Assembly: GCA_002105175.1 (NCBI GenBank)
Contig: MCGE01000001.1
Coordinates: 3,782,001 to 3,846,000 of the forward strand
From: Absidia repens
Taxonomy: Eukaryota; Mucoromycota; Mucoromycetes; Mucorales; Cunninghamellaceae
DNA length: 64,000 nt
Direction: 5' to 3'
Both the position numbers and the translations under genes were made by a program. Of the stretch, positions 1-12,487 are shown piece after piece. The notes beneath the pieces are model-generated. The model saw only the letters and a list, made by a program, of their open reading frames with translations, was not told the origin of the DNA and made no database searches. Position 1 is the first letter of the stretch. The number at the start of each line of letters is the position of its first letter.

Positions 1-1464
1 AACTAGCAAATTCCTTGTCGGTACTGTGGGTACGCGAAACAATGTGGTTTGTTTACTGGAATACAATGACGATACCAACTCGATATCACCCACTTTATTT
101 GATCATCCGGATGAAGTATGGGATGTATCTTCCTGCCCTACAGATGAACAACTACTATTTACAACACATTCTCCAGGTAAAACGATCCTCATAACTACAT
201 ATGTATTTGTATACTAAAGAAGGGTACTTCTTTTTATTAGCATCGGTCAAAACAAAAGGGAAAAAGGCAACTTTATGGAAACAACAAATTCACGAGGAAA
301 ACAACGGCACACTGGAAGCGTTAACCGAGTTGGAACATCCTATACAGCGGTAATTCCATTTGACAGTAAAAAAAACTAAAATATACACATTACTGACGAA
401 ATTTTATTTAGCACCTTATGGAATACCAAGAATACTTCCCAAGTACTGTCTTTTGATTCAAGGTGGTTATACTTATCTATACTCGATGGATCCTCCAATT
501 CATCTGCCAAAGTAAGTCGTTTCCCCTATCTGCCAAAATACATGCCTCTCGTACCTCGCATTGACTGATATTTTTTTTTTTTTTATCTCTTTACTTATTA
601 TTATTGTTCATCACATTTATGCATTCGACTAAATCAAAAGACTTCATTATCCATAGATACAACAGACATGTTCAACAATGAAACTACTTTATCACCTTCT
701 CTTCAAGTGCTTCAAAATGCAGTATGGAACCCTCACGATCCGGAAATGGTGACAGTAGGCGGTCGATGTCTAGCGGGATGGGACTTACGATCAGGCGACA
801 ACACATTCACAAGGGAAAATGCTCATGCCAACACCATTAGAGCAGTGGACTACAACGCGAATAAGCCTCACCATATTGTTACTGGGGGCGACGACGCCAA
901 GGTATATTTGTGGGACGCGCGACAATTGAACCAACCAATCATGACGGTGGAAGGTCATACTCATTGGTAAGTGAACACCTCTCTTACCCTCTCCACTCTC
1001 CCGCCCCACCCATATATCTCATTTCTTTCTTCTATTAGGATATGGTCTGTTGCTTTGAATAAATTCCATGACCAACTCTTATTGACATCTAGCTCGGATA
1101 CCTTGGTGAATCTTCAGAATGTTGTGTCAGTATCGTCGGCCTCTTACTTTGAACATGAAACAGACGACACACCGGATGATCAAGATCTAGACAATAATGA
1201 GACGTATTGGAACAAGTAAGATCAGTGAAATCAGTGTAGAAGAAAAGGAAGCCTCTCATCCAACTTGACTCACTCTGTTTTTTTTTCTACAGTAACAAAA
1301 CAACCGATGGACTGATTTGTACTTATGATCAGCATGAAGATAGTGTTTATGCTGTGGAATGGAGCCCTGCGGATACATGGACTTTTGCATCTCTCTCTTA
1401 TCCTGGACGCATTATCGTTAGTCAGGTACCTACCGGTGAAAAATTCAAAATTTTGGGTGTTTAA
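1..1464 (+). CDS. EIPR1: EIPR1/TSSC1-like WD40 repeat protein (5' truncated by window edge)
   Basis: Beta-propeller protein that in animals binds the EARP and GARP tethering complexes in endosome recycling. Six exons are visible: <2-176, 241-349, 412-511, 641-966, 1039-1215 and 1293-1464, all with GT-AG junctions; the joined frame gives 352 codons plus stop, so about 35 N-terminal residues of a roughly 390-residue family protein lie outside the window. WD-type motifs are seen at [42 protein letters not shown] and, near the end, [20 protein letters not shown]. The last of these, followed by a short tail, is the characteristic TSSC1 ending. The exon 4 acceptor was set at 640 because the later AG at 656 breaks the frame. 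The family call rests on remembered motif order; the identity as a WD40 protein is very secure. Confidence 0.85.
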
Positions 1465-4400
1465 AATTGTTAGGTTTAGATTAGATAGACTTTCTTCCTT
1501 CCCCTTAGCCTGTATGTAGTATAATTTTTATTGTTAGTATTATTCTTATTCTTATTATTCTTATTATTTTTGTTCTTATTATTTTTACTCCATTGTGCCA
1601 TGATTCTCATAGATTCCCTCAAAACACCATCTCTTATATATTGTCAATAAAAAAAAGTTCCTTTTTTTTTTTTTGCCTTTATTGTTGCCGTGATTGTCTT
1701 TTTGCAGAATTAGTTTATTTTGATCAAGCATATGAGGGGATTTCTCTCAATATCCACATGTCTGTCTAATTCATTCCCAAGTTCTCGGTACCCAGAGAAA
1801 TTATTGTGTGGTCAGTTGATATAAAGTGATAGTGATGATGATTAAATATGAAGAGTTTCCGTAATCTGATGAAAAAAAAAAAAAAGGAAAACTTTAAAAA
1901 AAGAATACAGTTAAGGTCCAAAAAACCACGCTCTCTACCAACAGTTGATGGAATTGTTTAGCACTGGATTACGGAAGCAAACCATTGGTGATACAACTTT
2001 TCCCAGCACTTTTCCCTAGGGTACACCATAACACACACACATACACAATAGAATTAGATATTCCGCACCATCAGCAGAGAAATCTTTACTGGTCTTAGGA
2101 AATATCATTCGGTGGCGAAAAATGTCAATAAGAAATTAAAAAAAAAGGTAGTTTCTAATCATTTGATTGGTACAGATAAGTGGATTGGTGAATACGGATA
2201 TGATGATACAATTAAAATATGAACAATAATAACGACCATGGATATGGATATGTATAGATCTTTTATAGAATAGCTTGTATTGCTTTTTTTATATTATCAA
2301 CTCCTATTAAAAACCACCTGTCTTTTTGTTTGATTTTTTTTTATGTGAATGTGAATGTGAACGTGATTGTGATTGTTGTAGAATAGGGTTGTGATATAAT
2401 TAAATTAGCCCACCATATATCCTTTTTTGTATTGTGCTGATGAATTTACCCGTCATTGCTGCAAACCATGAGAGTGGTACTGTCTCAATATAGAAGGAAT
2501 TCAATGATTATCGGGGAAATGAAATAATGGAAAACGTTTTTCCTTTTAGTCGATGTCCTTTTTATGCAGCTCTAAATTTAAGAGTTAAGTGAGAGAATAG
2601 AGGGGCAGGGGGGGTGAGGGAGGGAAAATCAAATGAAAAGGGTAAGAAAACTGAGATGCCTTTTGCTGACTGACATTTTTTTTCTAATTCCGCATCCTAT
2701 TGATGAAGAAAAAAAAAACAGATATTCTTTCTTTTGTCAAACCTAAAATATCATTTTCGGTGCTTTGCAGTACGGCATTATCATCAACATCATCGTCACC
2801 TTCAAATGATAGAGTACAAAAAAGGAAGAAAAGTAGTTCATCACAAGATATCGTAGCTACATTTCACAACCCAAAAGATCAATTCATCAACCAGGAACCA
2901 AAGTATAAAAATAAACTTAAACTTACTTTTTTTTTTTTGAAACTCATTATTGGGCAACTTTCCATATGCATTCACTCCAACAGAAATAGCTCCCAGTTGG
3001 AGCGCTTTTACTTTTAGTACGATGTTCAAATTGGTGACTCTACTTTTTTTCCAGTTTCGCCGAGACAGGTGATGATAGTAAGAGTTTTTCCAGTGCGATG
3101 GATGAAAAATAATAGAATGTTGTATATACATTTAAAATAAAAAAATTAAGACTACGGGATGTGTATTTTTTTTTTTTAGTGTTCAATCGAAAATTCAGGT
3201 ACCCGATCGATGGGTATTATTTCGATGAAAAAATGCCTTTTTTTTTTGAACGTCAAACAGTCATCAAAGAAAATATCACGTTTTTCTTCTGATCTGTGAC
3301 GAATGAGTTAAAAAAAAAAAAAGATGGGCATATGCTATCCAAAGGAGGGGTTGAGGAGGGACTGTGTGGAAAGTTCGCGCGCGGTATAACAAGAATTAAG
3401 GCGCAAGAAGGCCAAAAAGTCCGCTCCGATAAAAATACCGCCGAAGATCCTTCTTGATTGGATGCTTTTTTTTTTTTTTAGTATTCACTCTATCATGGTA
3501 GAATTGAGCGGGTTGGCTAGGTTTCTTGCACCTTGCTGATCTTTCGGTGAGATGCTGCAGAATGCTAAATTAAAAATTTCAATTCCTGCATATGACACGT
3601 AATAGCTTTTGGTGTCAAATGATAGGAATTTGTTATCTTTTATCTATGGTATCTTCCAAGATGATTTGGTAATGAGAAGCAAATATGTTTTTTTTTTCAA
3701 GTTGTTTGATGATGATGGAGTTCATTTTTTTTAGATGTAACAGCGATCATTTAGCTATTTTAACTTTTTTAGCAAATGGGGGATCAAAGAAAACTCAAAA
3801 GCCTAGTTAATTGAACTCCCGCCTCAAAAATTCCAGGGGCGTGGTGGATTTCTTTTTTGGGTAGATCTTGTGTGATACAGCGCTTACTTTTTGCGTGCGA
3901 AAAAATAACCTGTTTTTTTCTGATAAGCTGCATGTTTCTATTATGTTTGATTTTACTCATCATCAATTTGAAACAAAAGAACTCAAGTATATGTTGTCAT
4001 TGATTGATCTTAATTACACAATAGCCGAAGGAAAGAGAGAAAGAGAAAAGAAAAATACGGCACCCGACATGTGTACCTGATCCATTTTGACAGATTCCGT
4101 CCATGTGGTGCGTGAGTAAAATAGTAAAAGGCGACTGGCTGGAGCCAAGCGAAGTACTAAACCATATCGAACCTGGCAAGCTGAAAAATTTTGGGTGGTT
4201 GAGAATTTTGTTTTCGCGGTAGACATATTGATACACCGCCGATGCTCATTGGTTGATTGCCCGCCATTTTTCAACCTGCTAAAAACGGTTATCTCCAGCT
4301 TTTTTTCTTCTCTTTTTCTTATCCTTTTTCCTCTTTCCTTTTTCTTTTCTTTTTAATATCAAACCCTACAAACTTTCCTTTAACTTCCCCCCTCCCCTCC

Positions 4401-4520
4401 CCTTCCCTTTACTCACACTTCTTTTAGTCAAACTCTCCTTCCTGACTATTCCTTTATTCCTTCATTCGACTCTCGACTCCCTTTATACTCCCATTTACAA
4501 TAAACACCACTTTTCAAACA
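1465..4520. other. Intergenic, no convincing gene
   Basis: About 3 kb of AT-rich DNA between the EIPR1-like gene and the homeobox gene. It holds the 3' flank of the first gene, several poly(T)/poly(A) runs, a GC-richer patch around 3340-3440 and the homeobox promoter and CT-rich leader. A Ser/Lys-rich 105-codon frame at 2700-3017 is the only sizeable open frame; it has no recognised domain and no clear splice continuation, so it is not called as a gene. No tRNA-like cloverleaf or rRNA was recognised. Confidence 0.5.
4248..4252 (-). promoter_or_regulatory. Possible CCAAT box of the homeobox gene
   Basis: An inverted CCAAT (ATTGG on +) lies about 270 bp before the homeobox start codon, followed by a CT-rich tract from about 4296 to 4500 that probably forms the core promoter and leader. 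CCAAT boxes bind the HAP/NF-Y complex in fungi. The match is only five bases, so function is inferred. Confidence 0.3.
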
Positions 4521-6579
4521 ATGTCAATGACTGAAACTGATCACCACAATGCAGGTGCTGAAGCAACCAACCTCACCGACACAAACTCTGATGAATCCGG
4601 CACAGTAGATACATCGGCGACCACCACCACCACTTCGGTGCGAAAGCGAACCCGTGCCACAGCAGAACAACTCTCAGTATTGGAAGATACTTTTGCTGCC
4701 AATGTCAGTCCAAACAGCAAGCTTCGCAAGGAACTCTCTGATCGTTTGCAAATGAGTGAGCGGTCCATTCAAATCTGGTTCCAAAACCGTCGGGCCAAGG
4801 TCAAACATGTACAAAAACGTGCTCAAATGCAAATGCAACAAGCTTCCATTCGTGCTCAACTGTATCATTATCATCAGCAACAATATGGTATGCAGCCATA
4901 CGGTGGAGCACCTATCATGCCTTTACCTCAACATCAGCAACATCAGCAACAAATGTATCCTTCTCGTATGCCATTACCCCGGTCTTCTAGTATGGATAAT
5001 CCTTCAGTACACCCATTACCAACACCTCCGGCATCCGCCTCTTCCTCTTGTACATCTTCCGCTTCACCAAATGCGTCTTTGGATCCATCGATACCCCCAA
5101 CACATCAACTGTCATACCCGTCTCGAGACACTATGGAATTCCCTGATTATTTGCACGGCGGTCCTTTGTCTCCTTCACTTAGTCCTCATAATGTCCACAC
5201 TTTGTCTCACCCCTCTGCTGACTCCCCTATTGTGGATACATCATCATCATCATCATCATCAATGCCTTCCTTGATAGCTGTACCTGATGCTGGTCCCACC
5301 GCCATGCTAGCCACTCCCTCCACTTCAGTGTCTTCCTCGTCATCAACAACCGACCATCTGGTATCTACTCCTGTAACATCTCCCTCATGCGTGACTGATC
5401 AAATGACCGTTAGTCCTCAAGATATATGGTCTGCCTCTGTGCATCAGAGTGAACGTAAGTTTTATTTATTTATTTATTTATTGACGTACGCCATATACTT
5501 ATTCATTTTATATAACAGAAATGATGCGATCACAATCAGTCTCTATCGGTTCATCATTACATACAGGAAATCAAACTTGCTCAGATCTTCCAACTGGCCA
5601 TCCTCTCGAAAGATCACTCAGCAATCCACCAATGACAACCATCGATCCTTCCAACTTGATGATGAACACTGGCATTCCATCCGTCAATGATACTACACAT
5701 CAGCAACATCAGCAACCACAACAACTGCAGCAGTCTCATCATGAATCTGTCACTCCATCATCTACTACCACTGATACTTTTCTGAATTGCACAACACTGA
5801 CAATCGGCACATGGCATAGACTCAAGCTCCGGGCGTCTGATCTCATGTGTGCATTTAAAAACAACAAAACCTTTGAATGGCAAATCGAAGATGCAGGTTG
5901 TCACTTCAAGATGGAAATTCCTCTCAGCTCGGTGGCCAATATTGATTTTGTCCCAGACAACAACGTTTTAGCCGATGTGCACATTGATATCAGCGAAAGT
6001 CCTTTGTTCTATATGGAAACAACAACAACAGCGGCCGATGGCTCCACAAGCTGGGTACAATGTAGTGATTTCACCGAAGGAAAACAAGCATCAAGGTTTT
6101 TCCGTCATTCACTGAAAGGCGTTGCGCAACATTTGAAACAAGGATTGATGACATTGATGGATCGATGTCCTGATACACGTCGTTGGATTCGATTTGTTGA
6201 ACCTCCCACTTTCCCCTATTCTTCTCCACAACAACAACATCCTTATCAACAGGTGTCAATGACTTCCTATCCATCCCAACAACAACAGCAACAGCAGACT
6301 CATTATCCCCAGTATCTTAAACAACAACAACAACTACAACAACAGCCCTATTATGCGTCTTCTGAATTAACAGCACCATCTCACCCTTACCCAATGGCCG
6401 CTCCTCATGACTCGTTGATGGCAGTTGGCTCCGAACTTACGCCATCACACCCTAGCCATGCCACCGCCTTTTCTACTTCAATGTATATTCCACCTTCTAC
6501 TGCCTATTGGTCACCCATGTATCAAGCACCTTCCTCACAAACACCTATCATGATGGGTATGGCAAATCCTCCTGTTTAA
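4521..6579 (+). CDS. Homeodomain transcription factor, Phx1/Hoy1-like
   Basis: Nuclear DNA-binding regulator. Two exons, 4521-5454 and 5519-6579, flank a 64-nt intron and give 664 residues. The homeodomain spans about residues 41-100: a basic N-terminal arm (RKRTRAT), then the recognition helix IQIWFQNRRAKVKH with the WFQNRR signature. Long Gln-, Ser- and Pro-rich disordered stretches follow (CAG/CAA runs near 4870-4950 and 6230-6340). Residues about 400-540 contain a second, structured region beginning TLTIGTWHRLKLRASDLMC, which resembles the conserved C-terminal block seen beside the homeodomain in Schizosaccharomyces Phx1 and Yarrowia Hoy1, proteins linked to stationary-phase survival and hyphal growth. 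That second homology is from memory. The start is the first ATG after a CT-rich leader. Target genes cannot be inferred. Confidence 0.9.
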
Positions 6580-6880
6580 TTCGCCCTTTATTTGTTTTGT
6601 TTGTCAATGCTTTATATTTAGTTCCCATATATATCATACATTCATACTTTTATATACATATACATATATATTATACATTATCTCTCTTTATCTTTTATTT
6701 GTTGTATTTTCTTAATTTTTTTTATTCCTCCTTCATTGCTCATATTCGTACTGTTAATTAATCAATTAATAAATAAAAGAAGACTTTCTCTATTTTTTAC
6801 TTGCGTCTGTATATATGTCTTTCTGGTCTAGTTGGCAACTTTTGTCTGTCTGAAATGATACTTGTCTGTGCGTGATTAGC

Positions 6881-6882
<2 letters not shown>

Positions 6883-6926
<44 letters not shown>
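6883..6926. repeat. Poly(T) tract, 44 nt
   Basis: Uninterrupted T run directly visible upstream of the A1 repeat copy. Either an A-tail-like scar, a slippage-expanded homopolymer, or a nucleosome-depleting element; the sequence cannot distinguish these. Confidence 0.95.
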
Positions 6927-6930
<4 letters not shown>

Positions 6931-6964
6931 CAGCTGTTCAGCGAGGCACACAGAATGGAATTCT

Positions 6965-7250
6965 AATCCCGCACACATGATTTTTTTTTTTATTTACTCC
7001 CAATTTTTTTTTCCTTTTCTTTTTTTCTTAATCATTCAACTTCATTGAAATCATGGTGATCTTAGATTAGTGTCCGGACTAGTTTAGAAGGGGTTCCAGC
7101 TCAGGGATTACAAGATGCCTGGGGAAACCCTTTCATTTTGGATTCAGGATTTGGGACTACCATCAGTTCGGCTTTTTAGAGCCTTCATTAGTTTAGCTTT
7201 GTATTAGTTTATTCATACTTTGTACCAATATCTGAATAAAAACATGTTTG
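6965..7250 (+). repeat. Dispersed repeat segment A, copy A1
   Basis: Starts with AATCCCGCACACATG, then a T/C-rich tract, then the family core GGGGAAACCCTTTCATTTTG and the 3' block TCTGAATAAAA. The same order of blocks recurs at about 12760, 14925, 57205 and 60795 on the plus strand and inverted near 15700, 20125 and 56572. Each copy differs by scattered substitutions and small indels, so they are old. No open frame is shared between copies. Confidence 0.85.
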
Positions 7251-7839
7251 GCCCTTTTTCTCTCTCTTTTTATCACGTTTGAGTTGCCTTAAACTGAGAT
7301 GATTCCTTTTTTTTTTTTTTTTACAATCATTTCCCCTTACTTAGGGTTGACCATCCCACGTTTATGCGTTATGTTTACTGCCTCAATAAAATCTGTATTC
7401 TTGTCTCCAACTATAAATCATAGCCCCTCTTTTGCGCTAAATCTGTTTTTAAATATCCTGTTTTACGATCAATCCACCATAGAAATAGGGTGAATATAGC
7501 ATACCCACAGTGATACTATCAATGATACTATCAATGTAATACCCCACCAGTACCAAAAAAAAAAAAAGTCCTCTTATCCTTTCCCCACCTCATTCACATA
7601 TAATAGATGTAGATATTTATTGTCTAGATATAGATATTTTGTATTTCCCTATTTCCATAACCATACCTTATCTTAATAAAGTAAACTTTTATTCATTTTT
7701 ATTATACGACCAAAATACGATGTAGCATCCAAAACGATTGTTGTTTGTGTCATTATTGGAAAAATTTTACAGTATGGAAACCCCACCCCCACATCTAAAT
7801 GTATATGAAAACGAGAAAAAAAAAAGAGCAAGAATGTAG

Positions 7840-7867
7840 ATATATATATATATATATATATATATAC
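7840..7867. repeat. (TA)n microsatellite
   Basis: Alternating TA run about 28 nt long, immediately downstream of the minus-strand CaaX-protein gene. Similar TA runs occur in or beside several introns of this window. Confidence 0.9.
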
Positions 7868-7912
7868 TATGAACGTGTGGGACAATGATGTTCGAAAAAA
7901 AAAAGAATTGAA

Positions 7913-8755
7913 TCAAAGAATAATACATTTCTTCTTCAACTTGTCCTTTTTGGCTTGCCGCCTGGCATCATCCACAACGGAAGACGGTTTGGGTACGGGG
8001 ACTGGTTTTTGTTCTTGATTTCTTGGATCAGCAGCCGCAGATGCATGATTACCTACAATTGCAGCAGGTTCTGGCGGAGTGATGTCGGCAGCAGCGGGAG
8101 CAGCAGCAGCAGCAGCAGCAGCAGTGGACTCCGGTTTGGGTGCCTCTTTTTTAGGGAGGGTGACGGGTGGTTCGCTGGGGGATGTTGCTACTGGTACTGT
8201 CGTAGTGGCTTTTTTCTCTATTGACTTTTTTGTTGATTCGGTTACTGGCGCAGGTGCAGGTGCAGGTGCAGGTGCAGCTTTAGCCGAGACCGGTCTTGCT
8301 GCTGATTTTTCTGGTGGAGGTGGAGCAGGGGCACTGGCCTTTGATACATTTGCAGTGTTACTTTTAATTATAGATTGTGCATTTAAATTATGGGAGGCCA
8401 CTACAGAAGCAATGGCGCTCGATACACCAGGACTTACAGCTACTGTATGCTGCTGGGTTGATATTTTTGGGGCAGGTTTCGTTGAAGGGGTCGTTGTTTT
8501 ACCGGCATTCTCGGTTGTCTTGTCCTTATTGGCTATAGCGATGACATTATTTTTAATAATGGTTTGTATATCTAAGCTATGCGATGCCACCACAGAGGTA
8601 ATCGCTGCTTTAACAGAAGGAATGTTGGCAGGTGATGATCCAAGTGTTGTGTCTGGTGCAAGCGATACTGTTGTTGTATCTGTAGTTGCTGGCGGAGCAT
8701 TGGTAGTAGCTGGCTTTTTGTTTTTGTTGCTTTTATTCTTTTTTCGAGAAGGCAT
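7913..8755 (-). CDS. Disordered Ala/Pro/Lys-rich protein with C-terminal CaaX box
   Basis: Uninterrupted 280-codon frame on the minus strand; not recognised as a known family. The N-terminus is strongly basic (MPSRKKNKSNKNKK), the middle is low-complexity Ala, Pro, Thr and Lys, including a run of eight alanines and AP dipeptides. Two copies of a unit of about 30 residues are visible: VKAAITSVVASHSLDIQTII and VSSAIASVVASHNLNAQSII, each preceded by a Pro-X-Val or Pro-Gly-Val and followed by KNN/KSN. The last residues are KKDKLKKKCIIL: a lysine-rich stretch and a canonical CaaX motif ending in Leu, the type preferred by geranylgeranyltransferase I. This suggests a membrane-anchored, otherwise disordered protein; function is unknown. 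Base composition is GC-richer than its surroundings because of GCN and CCN codons, but no intron is needed. The large frame on the opposite strand is a shadow of the Ala-rich coding. Confidence 0.75.
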   Translation of the reverse strand: MPSRKKNKSNKNKKPATTNAPPATTDTTTVSLAPDTTLGSSPANIPSVKAAITSVVASHSLDIQTIIKNNVIAIANKDKTTENAGKTTTPSTKPAPKISTQQHTVAVSPGVSSAIASVVASHNLNAQSIIKSNTANVSKASAPAPPPPEKSAARPVSAKAAPAPAPAPAPVTESTKKSIEKKATTTVPVATSPSEPPVTLPKKEAPKPESTAAAAAAAAPAAADITPPEPAAIVGNHASAAADPRNQEQKPVPVPKPSSVVDDARRQAKKDKLKKKCIIL

Positions 8756-9617
8756 GTTATTTTTTTTTTTTTAAAAAAAAGGATACGTTGCTGATAAACA
8801 ACATGAAAAAAAAATTTCGACTTTTTTTTTATATTCCCGAGAGTTCTTTTTTTTGCATGAAAAAGACCCGATGCCTGTGATCTTAATGCTAATCTATTGG
8901 AGCAATGTCATTTTTATTTTTGTTTCTCAAAAGCCCCCACTTCCATTAAGGACAAAATGATCCACATTCAAACGCCGCTCACTAGTAAAGTCCTACCCAA
9001 ACTCGAGGTCAAAGTGTACAGAGGCCCTGCGACTCTACCGAGCTATTCTAACGACCTGATTTTTTTAAACCGTATACTAGAATTTTGAAAAATGTCTTAT
9101 ATACATTGCGAGCCATTTTTGGTCCGCGCAGCCTAAGAATATCTTTGGCTGGAGCCCAACTTAGGGAGCAGTTGGATATTCAATATGTTTCTTGTCTCTT
9201 AACGCTCATAACGCATATAATTAAATGTTATTTCTCATCATAACGAATATGGATCTCTTTCATTATAATATATTAATATGGAGAAATTCCTGAATATTTG
9301 ATTTATCATTTTATTTTCGCTGAAAATAGCGTGTGGGTGGCTAAGGTTAAGATCACCCAACACCTTATTTTCGCTTTTGGAGGGGTAGATGCCACTTTTG
9401 TCAAAAGCCCCGACAAAAAATTTTCTTTTTCTACCTTTTTCTTCTCTTTTATTTTTTCTTTCAAGGACCTCTACATTCCCTTTGTCGCAACCGAGGTAAG
9501 TCGTACTCTTATTCAAACTGGATTCAATTCAACATATTACCTCTTTTTATATACTATTGTTCTAACCCCGTGTTTTATCCTGTAGAAAAAGAAAAAAAAG
9601 CAAGGCACCTTTACACG
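8756..9617. other. Intergenic, divergent promoter region
   Basis: Lies between the minus-strand CaaX gene and the plus-strand DUF2011-like gene, so it must carry both promoters. It contains several A/T homopolymers, a pyrimidine-rich leader before 9480 and a probable 5'UTR intron. Short frames at 8897-9088 and 9238-9585 show no protein-like composition. Confidence 0.5.
9496..9585 (+). other. Probable 5'UTR intron of the DUF2011-like gene
   Basis: A consensus donor (GAG|GTAAGT) and acceptor (TCCTGTAG) bracket 90 nt just upstream of the start codon at 9618, within the CT-rich leader. No coding frame depends on it, so it is inferred only from the splice signals. Confidence 0.5.
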
Positions 9618-10598
9618 ATGGCATCAGCAAACGACGATACTAGCACCAAAGTATCAAACAGAAATGATATTTTTAACGACGATCAAGACGATCAGCCAAC
9701 CGATATGGAAGCCAGCAAACGTATGGAAGCAATGATGAGTATGGTGCTTGTGGAGGAGGATGCACAAGAAGAATCAGCTGGTGATGATCAAGGTAAACAA
9801 ACTTAGGCGACATGTGTCTCCTGTTGACAAATACTAAGTTACTTTATTCCCTTAGACGAAACTATGGATGATGATGAAGAAGAATTTGCCTTTCGGTTAT
9901 TCTCAACGGACTCGGTAGCCAAAGTATCCATCAAGGAAAATGATGAAGAAACTGCCAACGCCCTGTCACAGCAAATCGCCAATCAACAACAAATAGATCA
10001 TGATGAAACCGATCCGACTTTCCTCGCCAACGTCGCCCAGGCCAGCATTAGTTATGATGATATTATGCGACAATCCACATGGGCTTATCCTGCCCTCCGT
10101 TTGCCCAAACGTGTTACCCATTTACCGTCATCAACACCAACATCAACATCCAGCAAAACCGTTCCACCTGAATCATCGTCATCATCATCATCATCATTAT
10201 CATCTATCATACCCAAAGACAACAATTCTACATCAACATCAACAGTAGATAAACCAAAACGGAAAAGCAAGAAACGACGAGATTATGAAAAGGCGGTCAA
10301 GGAAGGTCGAATTACACCCAAGGTCAATATGCGTGATCCTCGTACCCCTGGTGGTTGGCCTGGATATCCCGGTGCCCGTGATCCATGCGCTATTATCAAT
10401 GATCAACCTTACCGTGGCAACCGTGGGTCTGGTGGTAGTGATGGCTATAAATACAAGTATCAAGGACCTACCTCTAAAAATGGCTATGGTGGTAGTAGTA
10501 GTAGTAGAGGAAGGGGTAGAGGGGGTTTTGGTGGTCGAGGTAGAGGTAGAGGTGGCGCGGGTGGCCCGTCTCGATTCAACAAGGCTGTAGCAGTATAG
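9618..10598 (+). CDS. DUF2011-like fungal protein with RGG-rich tail
   Basis: Two exons, 9618-9792 and 9856-10598 (63-nt intron), 305 residues. The N-terminal third is acidic (DDQDDQPTD, DDDEEEF). The segment EEFAFRLFSTDSVAKVSI and, some 65 residues later, WAYPALRLPKRVTHL match the layout of the fungal DUF2011 family as remembered (an FxFRLF start, then a Trp-Pro...P-R-V block). Next come a Ser-rich linker (eight serines), a basic NLS-like cluster PKRKSKKRRDYEKAVKEGR, and a glycine/arginine tail with repeated GRGRGG units, typical of RNA-binding or nucleolar proteins. Function of DUF2011 is not established; an RNA-related nuclear role is inferred from the RGG tail. The gene ends only 264 bp before TEF1. 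Confidence 0.65.
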
Positions 10599-10649
10599 TA
10601 GTGGTAGTTTATCATAGTATTTTAGATTAGTTTTTATTTTTTTTTTCGA

Positions 10650-10712
10650 CCAATAAAAATTGTTTGACTCGGGAACTCAAAAATTTTTTCGTTGCAAGGC
10701 GCCATATAAAAT
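10650..10712 (+). promoter_or_regulatory. Compact TEF1 promoter: CCAAT and TATA elements
   Basis: The gap between the upstream stop codon and TEF1 contains CCAAT at 10650-10654, overlapping the AATAAA that probably ends the upstream transcript, and TATAAAAT at 10705-10712. With the leader and 5'UTR intron occupying the rest, the promoter of this very highly expressed gene must fit in roughly 100-150 bp or extend into the upstream gene. Confidence 0.55.
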
Positions 10713-10768
10713 CATTTGGGATTGCCATAATGTATTGTTTCTTTCCTTTCTTCATTTTATATTATCAG

Positions 10769-10860
10769 GTATGCATCCTTTTTATTGATCCATCCATTTA
10801 TTATGCCCATCCATCTATCTATTTATTTTTACTTATCCATCATCCTTTGATTTATTATAG
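10769..10860 (+). other. Probable 5'UTR intron of TEF1
   Basis: Donor CAG|GTATGC and acceptor TTATTATAG delimit 92 nt; the start codon lies two bases after the acceptor. Introns in the leader are common in eEF1A genes and can raise expression. Confidence 0.65.
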
Positions 10861-10862
10861 CC

Positions 10863-12487
<1,625 letters not shown>

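Larger units (their letters stand above)
6580..7912. other. Intergenic region with poly(T) tract and repeat copy
   Basis: Holds the homeobox 3' end (AATAAA-type signal near 6770), a 44-nt poly(T) tract, one forward copy of the dispersed A segment, further AATAAAA-bearing sequence up to about 7500, and a TA microsatellite near 7840-7867 just beyond the end of the minus-strand CaaX gene. No protein-coding frame worth calling. Confidence 0.6.

Noticed and set aside
2700..3017. Ser/Lys-rich 105-codon frame (MMKKKKTDILSFVKPK...) between the WD40 and homeobox genes
   Set aside because: It starts inside an A run, has low-complexity composition and ends in a T run; no leader, splice partner or recognised domain was found. 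The TDILSF stretch looks PIP-like but is far too short to support a gene.
4756..5274. Second frame of 172 codons inside homeobox exon 1
   Set aside because: Overlaps the homeodomain coding sequence; its His-rich and Leu-rich runs are out-of-frame readings of CAT and CCT repeats.
8079..8774. Long open frame on the plus strand opposite the CaaX gene (231 codons)
   Set aside because: It is the antisense shadow of an Ala/Pro/Thr-rich coding sequence (GCN and ACN codons produce stop-free antisense Gly/Val/Ser-rich frames). The minus-strand frame has a sensible basic start and CaaX end.
8897..9088. 63-codon frame upstream of the DUF2011-like gene
   Set aside because: No domain, no leader distinct from the divergent promoter region, and the frame is short enough to occur by chance.
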